A stretch of 56,250 nucleotides of DNA, from positions 1 to 56,250 of the forward strand of contig CALGND010000003.1 of assembly GCA_937958675.1 (NCBI GenBank), in the 5' to 3' direction. Position numbers and translations under genes: made by a program. Of the stretch, positions 26,660 through 35,331 are shown one piece after another. The notes under the pieces were generated by a model. The model made no database searches, was not told the DNA's origin, and worked only from the letters and a program-made list of their open reading frames with translations. The stretch's first letter is position 1. The number at the start of each line of letters is the position of its first letter. The DNA comes from an uncultured Granulosicoccaceae bacterium. Lineage in GTDB: Bacteria; Pseudomonadota; Gammaproteobacteria; Granulosicoccales; Granulosicoccaceae.

Positions 26660-28012
26660 ATGAGTATAGACAACAACGAAGCACTATTGATTACACAGGC
26701 TGATACCTTGCATAGCTTAATAGTCCCGGTAGACGAACTATTAGCTGAAAATATGAATTTCATACCTGAGGTAATAGAGCGTGGCTTATTTCGACCATCC
26801 GAAGATGAGGCCTTGGCTCATTGGTATGCTAAGTACCTATCGTTAAGAGGTGAATTGTGGTCGATTATTAAGCACTGTAATGAGATAGCAGCTGTGCCAT
26901 TGTCTGGTATTCGCTCGGATGAGCAGTGGCGATGTTTCGTGATTGCCTATTCCGCAGCGTGCCAGCTGGTACGTATTGATCGCTTTTTTTTGTTTGAGCT
27001 GGCAACCGATAAGCTGATACAAAAGAAGCTGAATCAATCTTTTAAGGAATACCGTATTCCTCCCAAAACCTTTACCCATATTCTTAATCGGTTTACCAAT
27101 CCCAAGTTGGCACTTAAGCTCTACGAGGCGATGTGGAAAGTACGATTGCGTCGCTTCAAAATTAGAAAACTGCAATCTGATGCTTTGGTGGGTAAGTTTG
27201 TTGCGCAATTGACGCTTTATCAAACCTACCTCGATCCAAGTAAGCGTAACTACATCCAACGGACAGCGTATTTTGCTAAACATGCTGTTAGCCGAAAGGT
27301 GGCGTCGGCAAAACAAAAGTCGATGTTTGCAGTGTTAGAGAAGCTGGGTAGGGCGACCGCTGAGGTTGCAATCGACAATAAGAAGCAGGTTACGCCCGAG
27401 ATTCAAAAGCAAGCGTTGGCGATGTTGTTGCCCGGTGATGTGCTTGTTACTCGGCATAAGTATGCATTAAGCAATTTCTTTCTCCCAGGGACATGGCCGC
27501 ACGTCGCGCTATTTGTGGGTACGCAGGAACAACGCCGAGTACTGGATTTGCAGTTGTCAGCAAAGCACGAAGAGCAGTGGCGTGGTGGGATATCTACGTT
27601 CGAATCAAAAAAAGATGGTGTGAAACTGCGGGCACTCGATGAAACATTGCACGTGGATTACTTCGCGATTATTCGTCCAAAACTATCGCAACAGTCGATA
27701 AAGCAAGGTGTTGAACGCGTGCTTAAGCATGAAGGTAAGCGCTACAACTTTGATTTTGATTTTTTCCGATCTGATCGTTTAGTTTGCACTGAAGTGATTT
27801 ACCGAGCCTTTGATGGGTTGGAGAACATGCAATTTGAATTGTCAGAACGGGCTGGTAGGAAAACACTTTCCGCAGAGGATATACTCGATATGGCGATGGA
27901 TACCGATGCGTTTGATTTAATTGGCTTGTTTGGCTATCCAAAAGCTATGGCGACTATAGTGACCGGAGAACGAGCATCGCAACTGCTAATAGAGAGTTAT
28001 CGTCTTAGCTAG
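26660..28012 (+). CDS. YiiX/NlpC-P60-type permuted papain-fold hydrolase with long N-terminal region
   Basis: 450 residues. The C-terminal half carries LLPGDVLVTRHKYALSNFF, WPHVALFVG with the probable catalytic His (281), then LVCTEVIYRAFDG with the probable Cys (376). His before Cys is the circularly permuted order of the YiiX/YebB papain-like family. The first 240 residues are charged and helical without recognised domain or signal peptide. Related proteins are amidases or lipid/peptide hydrolases; the substrate is not evident. No operon partner. Confidence 0.72.
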   Translation: MSIDNNEALLITQADTLHSLIVPVDELLAENMNFIPEVIERGLFRPSEDEALAHWYAKYLSLRGELWSIIKHCNEIAAVPLSGIRSDEQWRCFVIAYSAACQLVRIDRFFLFELATDKLIQKKLNQSFKEYRIPPKTFTHILNRFTNPKLALKLYEAMWKVRLRRFKIRKLQSDALVGKFVAQLTLYQTYLDPSKRNYIQRTAYFAKHAVSRKVASAKQKSMFAVLEKLGRATAEVAIDNKKQVTPEIQKQALAMLLPGDVLVTRHKYALSNFFLPGTWPHVALFVGTQEQRRVLDLQLSAKHEEQWRGGISTFESKKDGVKLRALDETLHVDYFAIIRPKLSQQSIKQGVERVLKHEGKRYNFDFDFFRSDRLVCTEVIYRAFDGLENMQFELSERAGRKTLSAEDILDMAMDTDAFDLIGLFGYPKAMATIVTGERASQLLIESYRLS

Positions 28013-28162
28013 TTAGCGACGAATTTTTGTGACGTGATGCACTTAAATCTTAGATTGCCTAGCATGAATTGAGTCGTTTTACTGCAAAAAATACAATTTT
28101 GCTTCGATATGCTCGATTTTTTGAACTAATAGATCAAAACGGAATACTCCTAGACTTTACAA

Positions 28163-28191
28163 TTGACGAGGGGTTGGGTCCATGTCATAAC
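28163..28191 (+). promoter_or_regulatory. Candidate promoter of the Thr/Gly-repeat lipoprotein gene
   Basis: TTGACG (28163-28168), 17-base spacer, CATAAC (28186-28191), about 60 bases upstream of the ATG at 28251. The rest of the 238-base gap shows only a weak GCAAAA/TTTTGC hairpin near 28084. Confidence 0.4.
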
Positions 28192-28250
28192 TAATGGGTT
28201 GCTAGCGATCACGCACCAGCCAAAATACTCAACCATCAAGGGAGTGAAGT

Positions 28251-29402
28251 ATGCGATATACCAAACGTATTAAACAAAATTTTTTAGTTGCCTCCACAGT
28301 TGTCACCTTGGCTGCTTGTAGCAGCGGCGGCGGAGGCGGTAGTGCCACTGGCAATGCCAACGGTTTGTTAGATGAAGCTCAAGGTTGTGCTTATTTATTA
28401 GAGCCACCATTCAGTATCTCTGCAGCGGAGCTTAATTCGGGTGGGTGTGCCTTTTCGAACGAAGATGGCACAACCGGCTTTTGGGCGGGGACTAACGGGA
28501 ACTTTGGACCTGGTGGCACGACAGGTACTACAACGGGTACTACAACAGGTACTACAACAGGTACTACAACTGGCGATACAGGCGGGATGCAGAATGATCC
28601 TGCTGTAATTTTTCCAGCTGTTCAGCCATTCGCTGCGGAGCTAGCTGATAACGGTACGGGTAGTGTTTATTCAAACGCTATAAACTCCGCATTGTTATCT
28701 GGTGCAGTTGTGGGCACAAGCGAACGAGCTAATAGTGAGGTTCATAAATCGATTCCGTTTATTACGGAAAATATCCCAGCTGACTTTGAGATTATGCACG
28801 TAACTGTGTACAGCTCAGGCCTGGCTTCCGGTACTGGCTATATGGTTATGCATTTGCGTAATAACAGCGCCGAAATGCAGTGCTTTGTTCGACACGGTAA
28901 AGTTACTGGCTACAATGCAGCAGGAAGCGTTATCGGTGAGAATTCACTTGATTTCGGGTTTATAGAAGGATCACTTGGAGAATTCGCTAGCGGCCAATTG
29001 GCGGACACCTGTGTATCACCTGGAGAAATTGTCTATATCAATGAATTGCTTGCAGCTAGCGTTAATTTCGACGAACTTGCTGGTGTAAAAATCGCCGATA
29101 TGACATCTCAGCAGGGCGCAAGTTTGGCAACCGTGCAAATGGAGCCGGTGAGTTATGAAATTAATGGTGATGAGATTGAAGTGCTAATCGCTAATCGATC
29201 TACTGAAACACTTGAACTGTTTTCTAGTTATCTCTTCATCTTGTCAGACGATGGGGCCCCGATATACGCCGATCTTGAAATACATGACTCGCAAGTGTTA
29301 CCCGGCGGCGAGTTGGTAATCTCATACCCTAATGCCCGATTTAAAGGCACCTCAACTACGGTACGAGTGCTGCTTGATTACGAGCGGATTAACAACTTTT
29401 AA
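28251..29402 (+). CDS. Lipoprotein with Thr/Gly tandem repeat, unknown function
   Basis: AGGGAG precedes the ATG. The signal peptide ends in lipobox LAAC followed by Gly-rich SSGGGGGS. A low-complexity stretch of TGTT units (about residues 88-107) separates an N-terminal Cys-bearing region from a C-terminal beta-rich domain of about 250 residues. That domain has motifs such as YMVMHLRNNSAEMQCFVRHG and VLIANRSTETLELFSSY. Not recognised; the late part resembles secreted immunoglobulin-like or adhesive domains only in general composition. Followed by a textbook terminator. Confidence 0.75.
   Translation: MRYTKRIKQNFLVASTVVTLAACSSGGGGGSATGNANGLLDEAQGCAYLLEPPFSISAAELNSGGCAFSNEDGTTGFWAGTNGNFGPGGTTGTTTGTTTGTTTGTTTGDTGGMQNDPAVIFPAVQPFAAELADNGTGSVYSNAINSALLSGAVVGTSERANSEVHKSIPFITENIPADFEIMHVTVYSSGLASGTGYMVMHLRNNSAEMQCFVRHGKVTGYNAAGSVIGENSLDFGFIEGSLGEFASGQLADTCVSPGEIVYINELLAASVNFDELAGVKIADMTSQQGASLATVQMEPVSYEINGDEIEVLIANRSTETLELFSSYLFILSDDGAPIYADLEIHDSQVLPGGELVISYPNARFKGTSTTVRVLLDYERINNF
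28512..28571 (+). repeat. 12-bp tandem repeat within lipoprotein gene
   Basis: Four near-identical units of GGTACTACAACA/G/T from 28524 to 28571, with a degenerate fifth unit before them (28512-28523). Being in frame (12 bases), unit changes would only lengthen or shorten the Thr/Gly linker. Confidence 0.85.
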
Positions 29403-29432
29403 TACCCAACGTTAAAAATATTTGCAATGAAG

Positions 29433-29462
29433 GATGAGGCCCGTTAGGGCCTCATCTTTTTT
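29433..29462 (+). terminator. Intrinsic terminator overlapping the convergent stop codon
   Basis: GATGAGGCCC (29433-29442), loop GTTA, GGGCCTCATC (29447-29456), then six Ts. The stop codon of the convergent glycosyltransferase lies in the loop, and its final residues are encoded by one stem arm. Confidence 0.9.
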
Positions 29463-30352
29463 ATTTCATCAAATTTTTCCATAATCTGATCTGCGCGATT
29501 GTCCCAACGGTTGCTGTCCATAGCGGTTTGACCATTTTCTTGTAGCCGTCGTAGCTCATCAGGGTTGTCTCGCAAGTGTTCGATAGCAGCACGCATTTCA
29601 GTGGGGTTTGCAACTTGTAGTAGTGCGTTCTCCATACCCATGTCGGCTACAGCCAATGGGTTGAGCGATTCAGTTATCACTGCGCAACCACTAGCAAGCG
29701 CTTCAAATATACCAGTCTCAAAATCATCAACACTTGAGTCGGCAAAATGAATATTGATGGCTATCTGACTCTCTCGAAGGGCCTTAAAGTAAAGTTCTCC
29801 ATATTGGCCTTCGATAACATCGACAAGATCAGCAGATTGATCAAGCCATGCGCGCCTGCGGTCAGATACATTGCGATTAAAAACGGCCAAGCGGGGTCTG
29901 TCATCGTTGCCGACATGATTCTCTATAGCGCCGGCGGCATGAAATACTGAGGCCTTATGGCTTATTGCCGGAAATTCCTTAGCAACCACTTCTAAGCTTG
30001 TGTAGGTGTGCAAGAAGAACCAATCAATAGCATTGGTAGCACTGAGTAGAGCATCGGTGTCTCTGCGACGAATGAGTGGTTCGGTTCCCCAAAATACGGT
30101 TGGGCAATCAAACAATGCCGGTACGCTGGATGGCATTTTGTCGCCGCGTTGGATAAGCACTGCATCAGGCTTTTGTTTGCTATTGATAGTGGCAAGCTGG
30201 TGTTTGATTATCCACCATGGGATCATCTTGTTACGTTTACTACGATAGTCAAAACGAATCAGCTCACAACCCTTACGCTCAAATGCGTTGCTGAGCCAGT
30301 GTTCGGCACCCCAGCCTTTGTGGTGATGAACAGCAATGTGAAGGATCTTCAT
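29444..30352 (-). CDS. Glycosyltransferase, GT-B fold with Glyco_trans_1-type C-terminus
   Basis: About 302 residues from the ATG at 30352 (MKILHIAVHHHKGWGAEHW), which overlaps the previous TGA (ATGA). The C-terminal FETGIFEALASGCAVITESLNPLA is the donor-binding block of GT4-like and Glyco_trans_1_2 enzymes. It is third in a three-gene run of glycosyltransferases on this strand. It likely builds surface polysaccharide; acceptor and sugar unknown. Confidence 0.82.
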   Translation of the reverse strand: MKILHIAVHHHKGWGAEHWLSNAFERKGCELIRFDYRSKRNKMIPWWIIKHQLATINSKQKPDAVLIQRGDKMPSSVPALFDCPTVFWGTEPLIRRRDTDALLSATNAIDWFFLHTYTSLEVVAKEFPAISHKASVFHAAGAIENHVGNDDRPRLAVFNRNVSDRRRAWLDQSADLVDVIEGQYGELYFKALRESQIAINIHFADSSVDDFETGIFEALASGCAVITESLNPLAVADMGMENALLQVANPTEMRAAIEHLRDNPDELRRLQENGQTAMDSNRWDNRADQIMEKFDEIKKMRP

Positions 30353-31263
30353 TGGTTTGACACTACCTGCCAACCGTCGCGACGATAGTGTTCAACAATT
30401 TCATCGCGAACATTATGGTGACCTGCAGATTTAAATGTGGCAGCTTTAGTGCGCCCTACGCTCTTGCCAAAATCTGGCCGGCAGCTCCAGCGTTCTGGCT
30501 GAGAATCGGGGTGGGGCGGTACCCAGGTTTTTAGGCCACCGTGTTTAAGCGCCATATAACTAAAATGAATATCTTCACCGTTTTCCCACGAAAGAGGCTC
30601 CTCAAACCAAATATATTTTAGATGAGCTTTTTTAAAGAACCATGCATGGCCTACTAAATCTGCTTGCACCACATGATCGTGATGAGCGCCATTCCAACCG
30701 ACTTTGTTTCTTGAGGTATAGCCACCTGTTGGATCAAGTAAAACACCTGAGCCTCCTAGTATTCCATCGGTGCCACTGGCATAAACATCGAGGCAATTTT
30801 TCAGCCACTGTGGTTGCGGAAGAATATCGTCGTCAAATAAGCATACATGTGTAGTACGCGCCATATTGGCTAGGGAAAATCGACCCCAAAATTTCCAATT
30901 ACTATTGCTGACGATGACGCGATCCACCATTGCTGATACATCGGGAATGATTTCTTCGCTGCTGTTGCACCATACCCATATTTCATTAGGCGGCACGCTC
31001 TGCGCTTTTAAGGCATCGATTTGCGCTTGCAAAAATTCTGCACGTTTGTAAACCGTTAATATGGCTGTGATGGAGTTATCGGGTGATGTGTCGCTAAGAG
31101 CGTCAGGCGTATGGTCGAATTCAAACGCTGTTTTAGCTTGTGCGGTTTGACTAAACAGAGCAGGGAGTCTAACTGTCCACCATGATTTTACTCGTGTTTG
31201 CCACCACCAGGAAACCCCCTGTATAAATGTACGATTTGGCCTAGAGCGTTTACGCGTTGTCAT
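30349..31263 (-). CDS. Family 2-like glycosyltransferase (GT-A)
   Basis: GT-A fold: ITAILTVYKRAEFLQAQIDAL, then LFDDDILPQPQWL with the metal-binding DDD, and a later FEEPLSWENGEDIHFSYMALKHG with the ED acceptor-site block. ATG 31263 (MTTRKRSRPN) is preferred to 31299 because the latter overlaps the preceding gene. A short basic, tryptophan-rich N-terminus (SWWWQTRVKSWWTV) may sit at the membrane surface. Overlaps the next glycosyltransferase by four bases. Confidence 0.82.
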   Translation of the reverse strand: MTTRKRSRPNRTFIQGVSWWWQTRVKSWWTVRLPALFSQTAQAKTAFEFDHTPDALSDTSPDNSITAILTVYKRAEFLQAQIDALKAQSVPPNEIWVWCNSSEEIIPDVSAMVDRVIVSNSNWKFWGRFSLANMARTTHVCLFDDDILPQPQWLKNCLDVYASGTDGILGGSGVLLDPTGGYTSRNKVGWNGAHHDHVVQADLVGHAWFFKKAHLKYIWFEEPLSWENGEDIHFSYMALKHGGLKTWVPPHPDSQPERWSCRPDFGKSVGRTKAATFKSAGHHNVRDEIVEHYRRDGWQVVSNQ

Positions 31264-31273
31264 AAGGCGATGC

Positions 31274-32170
31274 TCATTGTGTATTGCTATCCTGAGCATG
31301 ACGAATTTTACTTCTGATGTCGCTTATCGCTGAGTCTTTGGTGTAGCGGCCCTTCGCTACATGTCTTATTCGATATAGTTGCGGCACATCGACTGGCTCA
31401 CCTTGGTAACCAATTAGGTTTCTAAAGACGGTGTCTTCGTAGGTTTTTCGCCAGCGACTATCAGGTTGCTGATAGAGCTTCATGTTATTGCAATAGCCTG
31501 CAGCTCTTGCTACATCACCGTGCACAATTTGAAATGCGCCTTTTGCTTTGCTGATTTCATTATTGTGAAAAAGTGATGTGTCGATGTCTAGCGGCGGTGC
31601 CATATCCAAGCTTTGGTCAATCATCGGATGATCAGCCGGCAGCAAATCGGTGATGGACTCTCGCGCTGGGTAAAGCAAGCCAGTCTGCTGGGTTTTAAGT
31701 GATGCCGATAAGCTGTCAAGGCAACCTTCGTGGAATACAAGATCGCAATCGGTAAACCAAAGCCAATCAGCGGTTGAATTTAGAGCCGCCTGATTGCGTC
31801 CAATGGCGCGTCTAAACAGGGATTCTTTGGATAGCTTGTTCCAGTTCCAGGTGACATTTGGTACGGACATAGAATCAAACGTATCAACGAGTTGTTGAGT
31901 TTGCTCATCTTCTGCTGCATAAAACAATGAGTAGGTTACGGTTAATTTTGTTGGCGTAAAATTGACCAAAGAGCTGATTTGGTAGACCAACATGTGAGCG
32001 TATTGCCAGCAGTGACACACGATTTCAAGATGAGGCTTGCCCTTGGGCATCGTTAGCTCATGTTGCTTTGGTATGTCAAAACCAAAATATTTAGCAGGTA
32101 TAACAGTACCCACTAGCTTGGTGTAAAACTGATTGGCTACCCAAAGAGCCGGGTCTGAACGCATTGGCAA
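31274..32170 (-). CDS. Glycosyltransferase, GT-A type with DCD motif
   Basis: 298 residues. LEIVCHCWQYAHMLVYQISSL and NSTADWLWFTDCDLVFHEGC (DxD-like TDCD) mark a GT-A catalytic core. AFQIVHGDVARAAGYCN and YEDTVFRNLIGY resemble the acceptor-side ED block. First gene of the three-gene glycosyltransferase run, close to the fucose module, so probably part of the same surface glycan. Family assignment is by motif only. Confidence 0.72.
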   Translation of the reverse strand: MPMRSDPALWVANQFYTKLVGTVIPAKYFGFDIPKQHELTMPKGKPHLEIVCHCWQYAHMLVYQISSLVNFTPTKLTVTYSLFYAAEDEQTQQLVDTFDSMSVPNVTWNWNKLSKESLFRRAIGRNQAALNSTADWLWFTDCDLVFHEGCLDSLSASLKTQQTGLLYPARESITDLLPADHPMIDQSLDMAPPLDIDTSLFHNNEISKAKGAFQIVHGDVARAAGYCNNMKLYQQPDSRWRKTYEDTVFRNLIGYQGEPVDVPQLYRIRHVAKGRYTKDSAISDIRSKIRHAQDSNTQ

Positions 32171-32214
32171 TGGCCGTGTGTTGTGTGCTGGGCTTGGTGT
32201 TTAGATTATAGCGC

Positions 32215-33093
32215 TTAAACCTTTTGCTTAGTGTATTTGACAAGCCACATTCCCGTAGCGGCGATTGCCATGCCTAGCCAGCCTAGCCAACTAATTGGCT
32301 CTTGCAGTGCGACCAGCGCAATGACTGCTGATACCGGTGGCACTAAAAAGAACAGTGCCGACACGCGAGTCGCTTCGCCGTTTCTGATCATCATTAGCAA
32401 TAAGCTGATTGCGAGTAATGAATTGCAAACCACTAAATAAAATACAGCGCCAGCAAATGGCCAGCTCCATTTAATGTGCATGGTTTCAGTTGCCATTGCG
32501 ATAGGCAGCGTAAAGGTAAATCCCACGATGAATTGCACCAGATTTGAAGTGACTGGATGATGAGCGACGCCAAACAAGCGCTCCCAAACTGTGGCTAAGG
32601 TTATAGAGAAAAGGGAGATGGCGATAAAGAACAACGAGGTAATGCTAGTGACTTGAATCGCGAGATTATCTCTAATTACCATCGTCGCACCGGTGACGCC
32701 TAACAGCACTCCGATCCAATTGCGTAGTGCAACGTGTTCCTTGCTCACCGCAGGCATTATCAATGCAACTAACAATGGTTGTAACGATGTAATGATGGCT
32801 ACGGCGCCTGCGGAAGCGCCGCGAGCGAATGCTAAATATGCCGCGCCGAAGTATACAACCTGAATTAGAAACCCGACCAATACCAGATCTCGCCACGCTT
32901 TACGATTATTCGGTAGTGCAGGTTTCAAATATAGGAACAAAGGCAGCATCAATAGTACTACGCATCCGTAGCGTAACGCTAATAAGGTCATGGGTTCTGC
33001 GCCTGCTATACCAACTTTGGCAACAGTAAAACCACCGGACCATAGTAATAGAAAAATGACTGGCGCAAACTTACTTAAGGTTGTCGATGACAC
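32215..33093 (-). CDS. EamA/DMT-superfamily transporter (10 TM)
   Basis: 292 residues with about ten membrane helices in two EamA repeats (opening FAPVIFLLLWSGGFTVAKVGI; second repeat from about residue 150). This is the layout of drug/metabolite exporters. The substrate is unknown. It lies 38 bases after the sugar-ABC ATPase stop on the same strand and could be co-transcribed with it and iclR. Confidence 0.88.
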   Translation of the reverse strand: MSSTTLSKFAPVIFLLLWSGGFTVAKVGIAGAEPMTLLALRYGCVVLLMLPLFLYLKPALPNNRKAWRDLVLVGFLIQVVYFGAAYLAFARGASAGAVAIITSLQPLLVALIMPAVSKEHVALRNWIGVLLGVTGATMVIRDNLAIQVTSITSLFFIAISLFSITLATVWERLFGVAHHPVTSNLVQFIVGFTFTLPIAMATETMHIKWSWPFAGAVFYLVVCNSLLAISLLLMMIRNGEATRVSALFFLVPPVSAVIALVALQEPISWLGWLGMAIAATGMWLVKYTKQKV

Positions 33094-33131
33094 TGATTGT
33101 TTTTTGCTTGGATGAGCGCCTAAATGAGTGT

Positions 33132-34208
33132 TTAGAATGTCACGCCGTTAGCATCGAATAGATAGGTTTTGTTAGCGTCTACAGCGATATTGATTTGTTG
33201 GCCTGTTGTCGTGCTGTCAGTGCCGTGGCGTTGTACGACAAAGTTTGGCACTCCACTGCAGCTGCCATACAAGTATGTCGTACCGCCTAAGCGTTCTGCC
33301 ACTTCAACGCCCATTGGTAACTCAAAATCGCCTTGCTCATTAACTAAATCTTCTGGTCGTACGCCAAAAGTAACCTTGGCGCCTGCGCTGGCACGAGTAG
33401 TATCAAATGGAAGTAAGATGTTTTGATTGTTGCTCAAGGTAATAATGCTGCTATTGCCATCGCTAGAATTTAACGTAGCCTCAATGAAGTTCATTCTTGG
33501 AGAACCAATAAACCCTGCAACAAATAGGTTGGCAGGATTTTGATATAAATCCAGTGGGCTGCCGACCTGTTCGACTAGGCCATCTCGTAGTACGACGATT
33601 TTATCCGCCATTGTCATGGCTTCGACTTGATCGTGTGTGACGTAAATCATGGTGGCATCCAACTGCTTATGCAGCCTTGCGATCTGTAAACGCATCTCTA
33701 CACGCAGTTCTGCATCCAGATTAGACAGAGGTTCGTCAAACAAGAATACCTTTGGATCGCGTACGATGGCGCGACCAATAGCCACACGTTGTCGTTGCCC
33801 ACCGGAGAGATTTTTTGGTTTTCGGTCGAGTAATTCTTGTAGTTGTAGAGTGTTAGCCGCTTTGTCGACTTTCGCTTTGACGTCGGCCTTCGGCACGCCA
33901 TTCATTTTTAGGCCAAAGCCCATGTTTTCAGCAACCGTCATATGGGGATACAGGGCATATGATTGGAATACCATGGCAATGCCTCGATCGACTGCCTCAC
34001 TATGAGTCACATCGTTATTGTCGATGTGAACTTCGCCTTCGGTGAGATCCTCCAGGCCAGCGATCATGCGTAGCAAGGTTGATTTGCCACAACCGGAAGG
34101 CCCAACAAATACGACAAATTCGCCGTGTTCTAGCTCTAGATCAATGCCATGAATGACTTCGATTTCGCCAAAGCGTTTGATTGCGTTTCTTAATTCTACT
34201 TTGGCCAT
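33132..34208 (-). CDS. Sugar ABC transporter ATPase (MalK/UgpC/MsmK type)
   Basis: 358 residues. Walker A is GPSGCGKST, the signature is LSGGQRQR, Walker B is VFLFDEPLSNLD, with H-loop YVTHDQVEAM and a TOBE-type C-terminal domain (VTFGVRPEDLVNEQGD). This CUT1 ATPase is the missing partner of the binding protein and two permeases at 41621-45021, which have no ATPase of their own. It is transcribed the other way, downstream of the IclR gene (23-base gap). Confidence 0.9.
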   Translation of the reverse strand: MAKVELRNAIKRFGEIEVIHGIDLELEHGEFVVFVGPSGCGKSTLLRMIAGLEDLTEGEVHIDNNDVTHSEAVDRGIAMVFQSYALYPHMTVAENMGFGLKMNGVPKADVKAKVDKAANTLQLQELLDRKPKNLSGGQRQRVAIGRAIVRDPKVFLFDEPLSNLDAELRVEMRLQIARLHKQLDATMIYVTHDQVEAMTMADKIVVLRDGLVEQVGSPLDLYQNPANLFVAGFIGSPRMNFIEATLNSSDGNSSIITLSNNQNILLPFDTTRASAGAKVTFGVRPEDLVNEQGDFELPMGVEVAERLGGTTYLYGSCSGVPNFVVQRHGTDSTTTGQQINIAVDANKTYLFDANGVTF

Positions 34209-34231
34209 AAACCATTGCTCTAGAGTTAGGG

Positions 34232-35086
34232 TTATAAGCGCGTCAGTGGTGCTAGTCGCGATGAAATATCAGTCACAGCTGATCGTAAAGCTTTTTTCCA
34301 CGTATCGAATTGCTCTTCGGTGGTGCGAAAGGTGGGTGCTGTAATACTAATTGCGGCAATCGGCTTGCCTGCCTTGTCGTCGATGGTAGCTGCTATCGCC
34401 TTTATCCCTAAAAAATGTTCTTCGTTTTCGACTGCAATGCCGCTTGCACTAATTGTTGTCAGTTCGTTTAACAAAATCGTCGGATTAGTGATTGTGTTTG
34501 ACGTAAATTCAGCAAAGGGTAATCTGCTGATGATTGATTTTTGTTCTTTGAGTGTACACGCTGCTAGCAGGGCTTTGCCTGATGCAGAGCAATAAACCGG
34601 TACCTTGTTACCCACATTCATAGACATTCTAATGGTGTTGCTACTTTCGATACTATCGATGTATACCGTATGTAGGTCAGCCAATACCGATAGTTGCACG
34701 GTTTCATTACTGATGGCGCACAGCTTTTCGAGTTGATCTCGAGACAATGATCGTATATCAGAGCGTTCCCAGATCTGATTTGCCAGTTCTAGCACCCGAA
34801 AGCCGGCAGAATAATTAAGGCTTCTGTCATCAAATTGGATTAATCGTTCGATGATTAAGTCGTTTAGGGCGCGGTGCAGAGTTGCCTTGGGCAATTGCAA
34901 GCGATCTTCCAACTCAGCGAAGCGCAGTGGCCCATTGGCGGTTATTTCATCGAGTAAACGAATTGCACGTGAAAACCCACCCAGCTTAGCTTTGCCCGAT
35001 TGCGCGACATCGGTTTGGCCGATTGCGCCACTTTTGCGACGACTACGCTTGGTTACGTTAGCTGCTGGTGTTAGTTCTTTTTGCAT
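34232..35086 (-). CDS. IclR-family transcriptional regulator
   Basis: 284 residues. After a basic N-terminal tail, a winged helix (FSRAIRLLDEITANGPLRFAEL, LPKATLHRALNDLI; about 38-90) precedes the IclR effector domain (KVPVYCSASGKALLA, ISITAPTFR). Divergent from the galactoside operon, with a perfect IclR-type palindrome in the shared gap at 35145-35159. The likely effector is a galactoside or a breakdown product; repression of the operon is inferred from operator position. Confidence 0.9.
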   Translation of the reverse strand: MQKELTPAANVTKRSRRKSGAIGQTDVAQSGKAKLGGFSRAIRLLDEITANGPLRFAELEDRLQLPKATLHRALNDLIIERLIQFDDRSLNYSAGFRVLELANQIWERSDIRSLSRDQLEKLCAISNETVQLSVLADLHTVYIDSIESSNTIRMSMNVGNKVPVYCSASGKALLAACTLKEQKSIISRLPFAEFTSNTITNPTILLNELTTISASGIAVENEEHFLGIKAIAATIDDKAGKPIAAISITAPTFRTTEEQFDTWKKALRSAVTDISSRLAPLTRL

Positions 35087-35111
35087 TTTCCCGCTGGGTT
35101 TGTTTTTTCGA

Positions 35112-35141
35112 TTGACAGCGCTTTGCTGTCGCTCTTATACT
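35112..35141 (+). promoter_or_regulatory. Promoter of the galactoside operon
   Basis: TTGACA (35112-35117), 18-base spacer, TATACT (35136-35141): near-consensus sigma-70 promoter firing toward the alpha-galactosidase gene. Confidence 0.75.
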
Positions 35142-35144
35142 TTT

Positions 35145-35159
35145 TGGAACATTGTTCCA
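35145..35159. promoter_or_regulatory. Perfect IclR-type operator palindrome
   Basis: TGGAACATTGTTCCA, a 15-base perfect palindrome with a three-base centre. It starts three bases after the -10 box, over the expected transcription start. It resembles the KdgR/IclR-family half-site pattern (TGAAAC-N3-GTTTCA). The iclR gene starts 58 bases away on the other strand. Confidence 0.75.
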
Positions 35160-35296
35160 CTTTTAATTCGACAATTCAAGCCTGAACCATGAATACGACC
35201 AAATTGCCGAAAACATGCGCTTATCAGCTTATCGCTGATAGAGCGGCGCGGATTGATGTTTGAGATGACACTATCGCAGGCATTACACCGACTGGA

Positions 35297-35329
35297 CACC
35301 GTCGACGCTAAATATTAGAGTCGACGGTG
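35297..35329. repeat. Inverted repeat just before the alpha-galactosidase start
   Basis: CACCGTCGAC (35297-35306) and GTCGACGGTG (35320-35329) are perfect 10-base arms with a 13-base AT-rich centre. It may be a second operator or a leader hairpin. If the gene really starts near 35256 the repeat would lie in coding sequence. Confidence 0.5.
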
Positions 35330-35331
35330 CA

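Noticed and set aside
28512-28571. Tandem repeats as a possible CRISPR array
   Set aside because: The units are 12 bases, contiguous and in frame inside a lipoprotein gene, with no spacers.
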